Source: Syntrophomonadaceae bacterium
GTDB lineage: Bacteria > Bacillota > Dethiobacteria > DTU022
Direction: 5' to 3'
DNA: 11,057 nt
Assembly (NCBI GenBank): GCA_007131435.1
Contig: SLQM01000235.1
Coordinates: 1-11,057 of the forward strand
Shown: positions 1 through 6,952 of the stretch, in pieces
Numbering within the stretch: position 1 is the first letter of the stretch
Layout: every line of letters begins with the position of its first letter
Notes under the pieces: model-generated
Database searches by the model: none
The model's input: only the letters and a program-made list of their open reading frames with translations
What the model was told of the DNA's origin: nothing
Translations under genes and position numbers: made by a program

Positions 1-104
1 CAATTGACAACCTGGTCAAGGGAGCTTCCGGCCAGGCGGTGCAAAATATGAATATCATGCTTGGCCTGCCAGAGAATATGGGCCTTGGCCAGCTTGCCTT
101 GTAA
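1..104 (+). CDS. argC: N-acetyl-gamma-glutamyl-phosphate reductase, C-terminal end only
   Basis: Only the last 33 complete codons are in the window (frame from position 3, stop TAA at 102-104). The tail reads IDNLVKGASGQAVQNMN and ends in GLPENMGLGQLAL, the characteristic carboxyl end of ArgC. In the family, the D-N-L-x-K-G-A-x-G-Q-A-x-Q-N-x-N stretch closes the catalytic domain of the NADPH-dependent enzyme that reduces N-acetylglutamyl phosphate to the semialdehyde. The catalytic cysteine and the NADP fold lie upstream, outside the window. Its stop codon lies 11 bases before argJ, and the argJ Shine-Dalgarno begins immediately at that stop, so the two are cotranscribed. Identification is firm despite the short fragment because the tail is so conserved and the neighbours are arginine genes. 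Confidence 0.93.
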   Translation, partial: IDNLVKGASGQAVQNMNIMLGLPENMGLGQLAL

Positions 105-115
105 GGAGGGAGCAG

Positions 116-1339
116 ATGGAAAGCAGAGTGAATTTTAAAAAGCTTGAAAAACGGGGTGTCACCGCTGCAGCCGGTTTCAAGGCTGCCGGTATAGCAGGTG
201 GCATAAAAAAAGGAAAAAAAGATATTGCCCTTATTTATAGTGATAAACCGGCTGCGGCAGCAGGTGTTTTTACCCTTAACCGGGTCCAGGCTGCCCCGGT
301 TCATCTCTGTAAAGAACACCTGCATAACCCGATCCAGGCGGTTGTGATCAATAGCGGTAATGCCAATGCCTGCACGGGGTTAAAAGGGATGCAGGACGCG
401 CAGGAGATGGCTGTTAAAACGGCTGAAACCTTAGCGCTTAAAAAGGGCGCTGTAATGGTTAGTTCAACAGGAGTAATTGGTATGCCTTTACCCATGGATA
501 AGATTATTCCCGGGATAGAAGCAGTTGCTAATTCCCTTGGCAGGGGTATAGATTATGATCTTGCAACCGCCCTGGCAATTATGACGACGGATACCCGTCC
601 GAAACAGACTGCCTACCGCTGCAGCACTCCCGGCGGTACGTTTCATATCGGTGGAATGTCAAAAGGTTCCGGGATGATCTGTCCGAACATGGCAACCATG
701 CTGGCCTTCCTGACCACGGATGTAAAGATAGAAAGGGATTTACTGCAGCAGCTATTTGCTGAAGCTGCAGACAGTTCTTTCAATGTAATCACCGTGGATG
801 GGGAAACATCAACTAACGATACGGCATTGGTGCTGGCAAACGGCGCTGCTGAAAATATTGAAATTACCCCCCGGAGTGAGTACCTTCCGCTTTTTAAAGA
901 AATTTTATCTAAGGTCTGCCAGGAATTGGCCATGATGATTGTTAAGGATGGAGAAGGGCTAACCAAGGTTCTTACCCTGAAGATCAAGGGCGCTGCCGAT
1001 GAATGCGGAGGCAGGAAAATGGCCCGTTCAGTTCTTAACTCACCCCTGGTGAAAACCGCCTTTTACGGCGAAGATGCCAACTGGGGCAGGATTATAGCTG
1101 CACTTGGATATTCGGGAATTGAATTTGACCCGTCAAAGGTAGATATTTTCATTGGCCCCTACCAGGTAGCTGCCAGTGGTGGTGCAGTACCGTTTAGTGA
1201 AGAAAAAATGAAAAAGGTGCTTCAAGAGCGGGATATATCTATCCTGATTGACTTGAAACTGGGGCAGTCAGAGGTTACTGCCTGGGGCACGGATATGAGT
1301 CACGAGTATATCAGTATCAACAGCGACTACCGCAGTTGA
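116..1339 (+). CDS. argJ: Glutamate N-acetyltransferase / ornithine acetyltransferase
   Basis: A 407-residue protein of normal ArgJ length. It transfers the acetyl group from N-acetylornithine to glutamate, which recycles acetyl in the arginine pathway; bifunctional members also use acetyl-CoA. Visible signatures are NSGNANACTG at about 79-88, the SSTGVIG oxyanion-hole segment at 116-122 (Thr118, Gly119), and KGSGMICPNMATMLAF at about 183-198. In that last stretch Thr194 is the expected self-cleavage site and N-terminal nucleophile of the beta chain. The C-terminal part has KDGEG, FYGEDANWGRI and the usual end with INSDYR. The ATG follows a strong AAGGAGGG (103-110) that overlaps the argC stop. 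Whether it is mono- or bifunctional cannot be read from the sequence. Confidence 0.97.
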   Translation: MESRVNFKKLEKRGVTAAAGFKAAGIAGGIKKGKKDIALIYSDKPAAAAGVFTLNRVQAAPVHLCKEHLHNPIQAVVINSGNANACTGLKGMQDAQEMAVKTAETLALKKGAVMVSSTGVIGMPLPMDKIIPGIEAVANSLGRGIDYDLATALAIMTTDTRPKQTAYRCSTPGGTFHIGGMSKGSGMICPNMATMLAFLTTDVKIERDLLQQLFAEAADSSFNVITVDGETSTNDTALVLANGAAENIEITPRSEYLPLFKEILSKVCQELAMMIVKDGEGLTKVLTLKIKGAADECGGRKMARSVLNSPLVKTAFYGEDANWGRIIAALGYSGIEFDPSKVDIFIGPYQVAASGGAVPFSEEKMKKVLQERDISILIDLKLGQSEVTAWGTDMSHEYISINSDYRS

Positions 1340-1358
1340 TTAAAGGCAGGTGCAAAAG

Positions 1359-2258
1359 ATGAATGTAGAAGCCATATCTAATATTCCAAAAGCCGAGGTT
1401 TTAGTCCAGGCTCTTCCGTATATGCGCGCTTACACGGGTAAATACTTTGTAATTAAGTATGGCGGCCAGGCCATGGTCAGCCCTGAATTAATGGAATCGG
1501 TAATTATCGACCTGGTTCTGCTCAAGTATATCGGGGTTAAACCTATCCTTGTTCATGGTGGGGGAAAAGAGGTTAACCAGGTAATGGACAAACTGGGCAA
1601 AGAGCCCTGCTTTGTAAATGGGTTGCGGGTAACTGACGATGAAACAATGGAAATAGTAGAGATGGTCTTGATTGGAAAAGTTAACAAGCACATTGTCAGC
1701 CTCTTCAACCGGCACGGCGGCAAGGCGGTTGGATTAAGCGGCCGTGACGCAGAAATATTGCAGGCCAGGCGTATCGGGCAGCAAGAAGTAGACGGGCAAA
1801 ATTGCAAAGAATTAGTTGACCTGGGCCGGGTGGGAGAAATTATCCAGATTAACCCCCAGCTGATCCATACCGTATGCGATGACGGTTATATCCCTGTCCT
1901 CTCCTCGATTGGCAGCGGAATAAACGGTGAAAGCCTTAATATTAATGCAGACCATGCTGCCGGGGAGTTGGCTGTAGCTTTAAAAGCAGAAAAAATGATT
2001 GTGCTGACAGATGTAGATGGCATATACCAGGTAAAAAATGATAAACAAGAATTTATATCATCAATCAGTCGGAGGAAAATCAGGGCCATGATCAATAAAG
2101 GCGAGATTAGCGGGGGGATGATCCCCAAGGTAGAATCCTGCCTGATGGCTTTAGATGGCGGTGTGCGCCGCACGCACATTATTGATGGACGCGTTCCCCA
2201 CTCACTGATCCTGGAGATTTTCACCGATGAGGGTATTGGCACCATGGTTACCCAGTAA
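1359..2258 (+). CDS. argB: Acetylglutamate kinase, arginine-sensitive type
   Basis: A 299-residue amino acid kinase-fold enzyme that phosphorylates N-acetylglutamate with ATP, the controlled step in organisms that have ArgJ. Seen motifs: IKYGG with Lys33, LVHGGGKEV at 64-72, NINADHAAGELA at 194-205, LTDVDGIY at 216-223, and SGGMIPK at 251-257 with Lys257. Two features mark the hexameric, arginine-inhibited class: a roughly 25-residue N-terminal extension before the first strand (KAEVLVQALPYMRAY), and the C-terminal signature HIIDGRVPH...EIFT...GIGT at about 273-295. An in-frame GTG at 1350 would add three residues, but it is part of the Shine-Dalgarno (AGGTG, 1348-1352), which sits 6 bases before ATG 1359, so the ATG is preferred. 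It starts 19 bases after the argJ stop. Confidence 0.97.
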   Translation: MNVEAISNIPKAEVLVQALPYMRAYTGKYFVIKYGGQAMVSPELMESVIIDLVLLKYIGVKPILVHGGGKEVNQVMDKLGKEPCFVNGLRVTDDETMEIVEMVLIGKVNKHIVSLFNRHGGKAVGLSGRDAEILQARRIGQQEVDGQNCKELVDLGRVGEIIQINPQLIHTVCDDGYIPVLSSIGSGINGESLNINADHAAGELAVALKAEKMIVLTDVDGIYQVKNDKQEFISSISRRKIRAMINKGEISGGMIPKVESCLMALDGGVRRTHIIDGRVPHSLILEIFTDEGIGTMVTQ

Positions 2259-2282
2259 AAGCAGCTAAGGGGGGATCTGTTG

Positions 2283-3476
2283 ATGGGAAAATATGAGGAA
2301 TTGGAAAGTAAATATATCATCAATACCTATAACAGGCAGCCTGGTTTTACGCCCTGCCTTGTCAGAGGAGAAGGCAGTTATGCCTGGGATGATCATGGAA
2401 AAAAATACCTTGACTTTTTAAGCGGCCTTGCAGTAAATGTTGTTGGCCACTGCCATCCTGCAGTTGTAGGGGCGATTAGCAAGCAGGCAGCCATGCTGAT
2501 TCATACTTCCAATCTCTATTACGGAGCGCCCCAGGCCGAACTGGCAGAAATTCTTGTGACAAAAACGATGGAAGGGGGCAAAGTGTTTTTTGCCAACAGC
2601 GGGGCCGAAGTTAATGAAGCAGCCATTAAACTGGCCCGTAAAAACAAGAAGGGGCGTTATAAAATTATAACAGCCCACCAATCTTTTCACGGCCGGACCA
2701 TGGCTACCATTACGGCAACAGGTCAATCAAAATACCAGGAACCATTTAAACCGCTGCTTGATGGTTTTAGCTACGCCAGTTTCAACGATCTCGATTCGTT
2801 TGAAGCCCTGGTGGATGAACAGACAGCAGCTATAATGATTGAACCGATCCAGGGGGAAGGCGGAGTTCATGTTGCTGAAAAAGATTTTATCGAGGGGTTA
2901 AGAGAGATATGCAGCAGGGAAAATATCCTCTTAATTTTTGATGAGGTTCAATGCGGTATGGGGCGGACAGGCAAACTATGGGCCTTTGAAAACTGGAATG
3001 CTGTTCCGGATATTGTAACAGTGGCTAAGGGTCTCGGTGGGGGCTTGCCTATTGGCGCGATGATCGCTGCTGAACCGTACACTGAAATTCTGCAGCCCGG
3101 AGATCATGCTTCTACCTTTGGAGGCAACCCGGTTGTATGCAGCGCAGCCCTTGCTGTTATGAGGGTTCTTATGGCGGACGGGTTTTTAGCTTCAGCTAAA
3201 GACAAAGGAGTATTAATCAAAAATGAACTGGAGAGGTTTATCCACCTTTATCCTGAGGTGGCTTCTAACTTCAGGGGGTTAGGTTTAATCTGTGCCCTTG
3301 AGCTGAAGCAGCCGCTGGCAAAGAAAATACACGAACGTTGCACTGTCGGGGGACTGTTAATCAATGCTATAGGCGATACGACCATCAGGCTGCTGCCTCC
3401 CTTAACTATCAGCGAAGAAGAGCTGCAGGATGGTTTAAATATTTTGGAGAGTGTTATAAAAGTGCTATTGAAATAA
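2283..3476 (+). CDS. argD: Acetylornithine aminotransferase (class III, PLP-dependent)
   Basis: A 397-residue class III aminotransferase that converts N-acetylglutamate semialdehyde and glutamate to N-acetylornithine and 2-oxoglutarate. Recognisable parts: FLSGLAVNVVGHCHP at about 45-59, the PLP phosphate-binding NSGAEVNEAAIKLAR at 105-119, IEPIQGEGG at 186-194, IFDEVQCGMGRTG at 218-230 with Asp220 contacting the pyridine nitrogen, and TVAKGLGGGLPIGAM at 246-260 with Lys249 as the Schiff-base lysine. HASTFGGNP at 275-283 is also typical. ATG 2283 directly follows an in-frame TTG (2280). The purine run AAGGGGGG (about 2267-2274) is spaced properly for the ATG. The gene sits 24 bases after argB. 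Class III enzymes can act on related substrates such as ornithine or succinylornithine, but the operon settles the role. Confidence 0.95.
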   Translation: MGKYEELESKYIINTYNRQPGFTPCLVRGEGSYAWDDHGKKYLDFLSGLAVNVVGHCHPAVVGAISKQAAMLIHTSNLYYGAPQAELAEILVTKTMEGGKVFFANSGAEVNEAAIKLARKNKKGRYKIITAHQSFHGRTMATITATGQSKYQEPFKPLLDGFSYASFNDLDSFEALVDEQTAAIMIEPIQGEGGVHVAEKDFIEGLREICSRENILLIFDEVQCGMGRTGKLWAFENWNAVPDIVTVAKGLGGGLPIGAMIAAEPYTEILQPGDHASTFGGNPVVCSAALAVMRVLMADGFLASAKDKGVLIKNELERFIHLYPEVASNFRGLGLICALELKQPLAKKIHERCTVGGLLINAIGDTTIRLLPPLTISEEELQDGLNILESVIKVLLK

Positions 3477-3504
3477 TACTAAATTATACTTGGAGGAAAA
3501 AAAT

Positions 3505-4731
3505 ATGGCTAAAGAAAAAGTTGTGCTTGCCTATTCAGGTGGACTTGATACTTCGGTTATTGTCAGGTGGCTCCAGGAGGAATATGACTATGAAATAGTG
3601 GCCATGACAGCCGACGTGGGGCAGGGTGAAAGTGAACTTGACGGGTTGGAAGAAAAAGCAATAAAGACAGGGGCATCGCAAATTTTTGTTGAGGATATCA
3701 GGGAAGAGCTGGTGCGCGACTATATATTTCCCATGGTTCGCTCAGGGGCTGTTTATGAAGGTAAATACCTGCTTGGCACAGCAATAGCCCGGCCGGTTAT
3801 AGGTAAAAAGCTGGTGGAGATTGCAAACAGGGTTGGAGCTACAGCAGTCGCGCACGGGGCTACCGGAAAGGGTAACGACCAGGTTCGCTTTGAATTCGCT
3901 GTTAAGGCGCTTAACCCTTATCTTAAAATTGTTGCTCCCTGGCGGGAATGGAAGCTGCAATCCAGGACAGACTGCATGGACTATGCCTGCCGCTTTGATA
4001 TTCCCATCCCGGTGACGGCAGAGAAACCTTACAGCATTGATCGCAATATCTGGCATATCAGCTTTGAAGGCGGAATTCTTGAGGACCCTGCAAGGGAACC
4101 AGATCAAGATATGTTCAGGTTGACTGTTGCCCCTGAAGATGCGCCAGACTATCCTGAAGAGGTCTCAATCGGTTTTGTAAAGGGAACTCCAGTTAGCGTA
4201 AACGGAAATGAATTGAAGCCGGTTGAACTTGTAGAGGAGTTGAACAGGATAGCCGGCAGGAATGCTGTGGGGAGGGTGGATATGGTAGAAAACCGCCTGC
4301 TGGGTATGAAATCGCGCGGTATTTACGAAACCCCCGGTGGAACTCTCCTGACTTTTGCCCACAGGGAACTTGAACAATACACCCTGGATCGCGAAACTTA
4401 CCACTACAAGGAACAGATTGCCCTTAAATATGCAGAGATGATTTATTACGGCCTCTGGTTTACTCCGCTGCGCGAAGCGCTTGATGGATTTATAAATATT
4501 ACGCAGGAAACAGTAACCGGTACAGTGAACATTAGATTATACAAGGGTAATATTACCGTTCTTGGCAGGCAGTCAGAACACACCCTATACCATCCGGACA
4601 TGGTAACTTTTGAAGCAGATGAACTTTTTGACCAGAAGGATGCCCAGGGCTTCATTAATCTTTACGGGTTACCGCTAACCATTAAGGGCATGATGGATCT
4701 AAAAAAGAAGAGGGAATGCCAGGAGGTGTAG
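3505..4731 (+). CDS. argG: Argininosuccinate synthase
   Basis: A 408-residue cytoplasmic enzyme that condenses citrulline and aspartate using ATP, releasing AMP and pyrophosphate. The N-terminal ATP pyrophosphatase loop AYSGGLDTSV spans residues 9-18. YLLGTAIARP (88-97) and HGATGKGNDQVRFE (117-130) are the family signatures around the citrulline and aspartate sites. EKPYSIDRNIWHISFEGG follows at about 180-195. The end is lysine-rich (DLKKKRE), normal for the family. ATG 3505 lies 8 bases after GGAGG (3492-3496); an in-frame TTG at 3490 precedes the Shine-Dalgarno and is rejected. It follows argD by 28 bases, the largest gap in the operon, with no convincing internal promoter or terminator. 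argF, often placed before argG, is absent here. Confidence 0.97.
   Translation: MAKEKVVLAYSGGLDTSVIVRWLQEEYDYEIVAMTADVGQGESELDGLEEKAIKTGASQIFVEDIREELVRDYIFPMVRSGAVYEGKYLLGTAIARPVIGKKLVEIANRVGATAVAHGATGKGNDQVRFEFAVKALNPYLKIVAPWREWKLQSRTDCMDYACRFDIPIPVTAEKPYSIDRNIWHISFEGGILEDPAREPDQDMFRLTVAPEDAPDYPEEVSIGFVKGTPVSVNGNELKPVELVEELNRIAGRNAVGRVDMVENRLLGMKSRGIYETPGGTLLTFAHRELEQYTLDRETYHYKEQIALKYAEMIYYGLWFTPLREALDGFINITQETVTGTVNIRLYKGNITVLGRQSEHTLYHPDMVTFEADELFDQKDAQGFINLYGLPLTIKGMMDLKKKRECQEV
4721..4728 (+). promoter_or_regulatory. Shine-Dalgarno that sets the CTG start of argH
   Basis: AGGAGGTG is a near-perfect match to the 16S anti-Shine-Dalgarno, embedded in the last codons of argG. It ends 7 bases before the CTG at 4736-4738, ideal spacing, and 136 bases before the first in-frame ATG at 4865. 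There is no in-frame ATG, GTG or TTG between them. The argG stop TAG (4729-4731) falls between this site and the CTG, so translation of argH is likely coupled to termination of argG. Confidence 0.85.
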
Positions 4732-4735
4732 TAAA

Positions 4736-6130
4736 CTGAAGAAACCATGGCAGGGCAGGTTCACAAAAGATACTTCTGAAGCGCTTTTAAGTTTTACTGC
4801 TTCCCTTGGTTTTGATCAAAGGCTTGCAGAGTGCGATATAGACGGCAGTGTCGCCCATGTAGAAATGCTTGCAAAACAGGGGATTATAAAAAGTGATGAG
4901 CTCTCATCCATCCTGGAGGGTTTAAAAGAGATCAGGGAAGAGCTATCAAGTGGAACTTTTCCCTTTGACCTGAGTTTTGAAGATATTCATATGAATATCG
5001 AGAAACGACTGACTGAAAAAATAGGGCCGGTTGGCGGTAAAATACATACAGGTCGCAGTCGCAATGACCAGGTTGCCCTGGACATGCACCTTTACATGAA
5101 AAGGGAAATTATACTGCTTGACAGTTCGCTGCTAAACCTGCAAGAAGCGCTGCTTGAAATTGCCGAAGAAAATCTAAATGTCATTATTCCGGGTTACACC
5201 CACCTGCAGCGGGCTCAACCGGTTTTACTATCCCATCATTTCCTGGCTTATTTCTGGATGATCACCAGGGACAGGGAGCGTTTAAAGGGAGTATACAAAC
5301 ACACCGACCTGATGCCGCTAGGAGCCGGTGCAATTGCCGGTACCGGTTTTCCAATCGACCAACAGTCAGTAGCAGAAAAGCTTGGCTTTAATAATTTATA
5401 TGAGAACAGCATAGATGCTATAAGCGATCGTGATTATATTATTGAATTTTTATCCTTTACTTCTATTCTCATGATGCATCTAAGCCGCCTCTGTGAAGAA
5501 CTTGTGCTCTGGTCATCAGCAGAGTTTAACTTTATTGAGCTTGATGATGCCTACACTACGGGCAGCAGCATGATGCCCCAGAAAAAAAATCCAGATGTAG
5601 CTGAACTGATCCGTGCCAAAACAGGTAGGGTTTATGGTAACCTTTTATCTATCCTTACAGTAATGAAAGCACTTCCGCTTTCATATAATAAAGATATGCA
5701 GGAAGATAAGGAGGGGCTGTTTGATACAATAGACACACTGAAACTATTACTACCGCTGCTAACGGAAATGCTTCTTTCCATGACTTTTAATCGTAAGCGT
5801 CTATCTAAGGCAGTAGATGATGATTATCTATGTGCTACCGATCTGGCCGACTACCTGGTCAAGCGGGGATTGCCTTTCAGGGATTCCCATCATATTGTAG
5901 GAAGCATGATTGCCCATTGCATTGAAAACAATGTCAGGCTGTCAGAGATTGACCCGGAAAGGCGCTCCAGTTTTCATCCTGTGCTGGCAGATGATATTTC
6001 CGGCCTGCTCGATCCTTTAAAAGTCATCGAGGCCAGGTCCAGCTACGGTGGAACAGCACCTTCGGCAGTGAAAGAACAGTTAAAAAAGGCCCACCAGGAT
6101 ATAGCTAGGCATAATCTATTAGAATATTAG
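4736..6130 (+). CDS. argH: Argininosuccinate lyase with probable CTG start
   Basis: A 464-residue fumarase/aspartase superfamily enzyme that splits argininosuccinate into arginine and fumarate. From CTG 4736 the protein begins (M)KKPWQGRFTKDTSE and continues with SLGFDQRLAECDIDGSVAH, the conserved ArgH N-terminus (family form: K-x-W-G-G-R-F). Starting at ATG 4865 would delete these 43 residues, so the CTG start is preferred. Further signatures: KIHTGRSRNDQVALD at about 102-116, PGYTHLQRAQP at 152-162 with Thr155-His156 at the active site, and the superfamily signature GSSMMPQKKNPD at 276-287, carrying the flexible-loop catalytic serine. The length matches the usual 455-470. It begins 4 bases after argG. 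Its last 12 bases overlap the end of the opposite-strand exonuclease gene. It is the last gene of the arginine operon in this window. Confidence 0.95.
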   Translation: MKKPWQGRFTKDTSEALLSFTASLGFDQRLAECDIDGSVAHVEMLAKQGIIKSDELSSILEGLKEIREELSSGTFPFDLSFEDIHMNIEKRLTEKIGPVGGKIHTGRSRNDQVALDMHLYMKREIILLDSSLLNLQEALLEIAEENLNVIIPGYTHLQRAQPVLLSHHFLAYFWMITRDRERLKGVYKHTDLMPLGAGAIAGTGFPIDQQSVAEKLGFNNLYENSIDAISDRDYIIEFLSFTSILMMHLSRLCEELVLWSSAEFNFIELDDAYTTGSSMMPQKKNPDVAELIRAKTGRVYGNLLSILTVMKALPLSYNKDMQEDKEGLFDTIDTLKLLLPLLTEMLLSMTFNRKRLSKAVDDDYLCATDLADYLVKRGLPFRDSHHIVGSMIAHCIENNVRLSEIDPERRSSFHPVLADDISGLLDPLKVIEARSSYGGTAPSAVKEQLKKAHQDIARHNLLEY

Positions 6131-6934
6131 CGGATAACCTTTGGCCGGGTCTGCTTCGGAAAAGAGATGTGAAAGTTCAGGAAGTGTTCTAATACCCATA
6201 CTATTTAGTTCAGTTAAAAGCGATGTAAACAGGGAGGCGGCAATTATAGCGTCTCCCAGTGCGTTGTGCCTTCCTTCAAGACTGATGTTAAACCGCGGGG
6301 CGAGGCTCTCAAGGGAATAATCGCCCAGCGCATAATAAAGGGCGGATGTTAAAAGGACTGTATCTATAACCGGGTTAACAATTCTGCGCCCAATAGCTTC
6401 GCCAAGGCGGTTGTTTATGAATGCAAGGTCAAAAGGAGCGTTATGGGCTACCAGGATTCTTGAACCGGTAAACTGCAGGAATCGAAAGAGGACTGGAACT
6501 AAATCGGGCTTATTGTTTAGCATTTTGTTGTTAAGACCTGTAATTTCCTCAGATTGAGGTGATACGGGACGGCCAGGGTTCACCATTTCATAGAATCGTG
6601 GCTTGCTAAGGATCTTGCCTTTTTCTACTACGACTGCTCCAATTGATATTATTTCATCGCCCTTAAATGGATGAAGGCCTGTGGTTTCTGTATCAAATAC
6701 AATGTATGACGCATCAGGCAGCTCCTGATCCCAGTCAATATTTTCTTTTATTGTAGTGATCAGCGCTGATAAATCATTTAAGAGTTTAGGATCATAGGTA
6801 AGTGGTTCTCTTTTTTTCCCGCGAGTAAATAAACGCTCAATTAGTTCGCCAGTATGGCCCTGGTTGCCGTTGAGACGCTTAGCCTGCTTATTAAGCTTCT
6901 GGTAATCCGGCTCAAAATATTTATCGTTGCCCAC
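6119..6934 (-). CDS. DEDDh-family 3'-5' exonuclease (DnaQ/PolC epsilon-like)
   Basis: A 271-residue protein whose residues about 76-240 form a DnaQ-like exonuclease domain. Seen motifs: Exo I VFDTETTG with Asp81 and Glu83, Exo II AHNAPFD with Asp169, and Exo III RHNALGDA with His223 and Asp228. That is a full set of metal ligands and the general base, so it should be active and remove nucleotides from 3' ends. It lacks polymerase or helicase domains. The first 75 residues are polar and charged (KLNKQAKR, LFTRGKKREP) with no recognised domain. The start is GTG 6934, the only plausible one: no in-frame ATG precedes the catalytic domain, and GGGAG lies 7 bases upstream. It follows the CBS-DUF294 gene by 18 bases and is surely cotranscribed with it. 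Its substrate is unknown; a replication proofreading role is not implied by the context. Confidence 0.92.
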   Translation of the reverse strand: MGNDKYFEPDYQKLNKQAKRLNGNQGHTGELIERLFTRGKKREPLTYDPKLLNDLSALITTIKENIDWDQELPDASYIVFDTETTGLHPFKGDEIISIGAVVVEKGKILSKPRFYEMVNPGRPVSPQSEEITGLNNKMLNNKPDLVPVLFRFLQFTGSRILVAHNAPFDLAFINNRLGEAIGRRIVNPVIDTVLLTSALYYALGDYSLESLAPRFNISLEGRHNALGDAIIAASLFTSLLTELNSMGIRTLPELSHLFSEADPAKGYPLIF

Positions 6935-6941
6935 TAAATCA

Positions 6942-6946
6942 CTCCC
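6942..6946 (-). promoter_or_regulatory. Shine-Dalgarno supporting the GTG start of the exonuclease gene
   Basis: On the minus strand GGGAG lies 7 bases before GTG 6934, inside the 18-base gap after the stop of the upstream CBS-DUF294 gene (TGA, complement of 6953-6955). The match is moderate but the spacing is good. No better start exists before the catalytic domain. Confidence 0.6.
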
Positions 6947-6952
6947 AATTGA

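Noticed and set aside
46..60. ArgR-box-like ATATGAATATCATGC in the argC end
   Set aside because: It lies inside coding sequence for a conserved stretch and lacks the symmetric second half of an ARG box.
643..987. Open frame of 114 codons on the minus strand
   Set aside because: It is antisense to the most conserved part of argJ and has low-complexity composition.
1886..2323. Open frame of 145 codons on the minus strand
   Set aside because: It lies antisense to argB and the argB-argD junction, has no family features, and the plus-strand genes there are certain.
3338..3598. Open frame of 86 codons spanning the argD-argG junction
   Set aside because: It overlaps two certain genes out of frame and its translation resembles no protein I know.
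3742..4107. Open frame of 121 codons on the minus strand
   Set aside because: It is a shadow of argG with no recognisable protein features.
3490..4731. argG starting at TTG 3490
   Set aside because: The TTG precedes the Shine-Dalgarno, and ATG 3505 gives the standard ArgG N-terminus.
4865..6130. argH starting at ATG 4865
   Set aside because: It would remove 43 conserved N-terminal residues and has no ribosome binding site at proper spacing.
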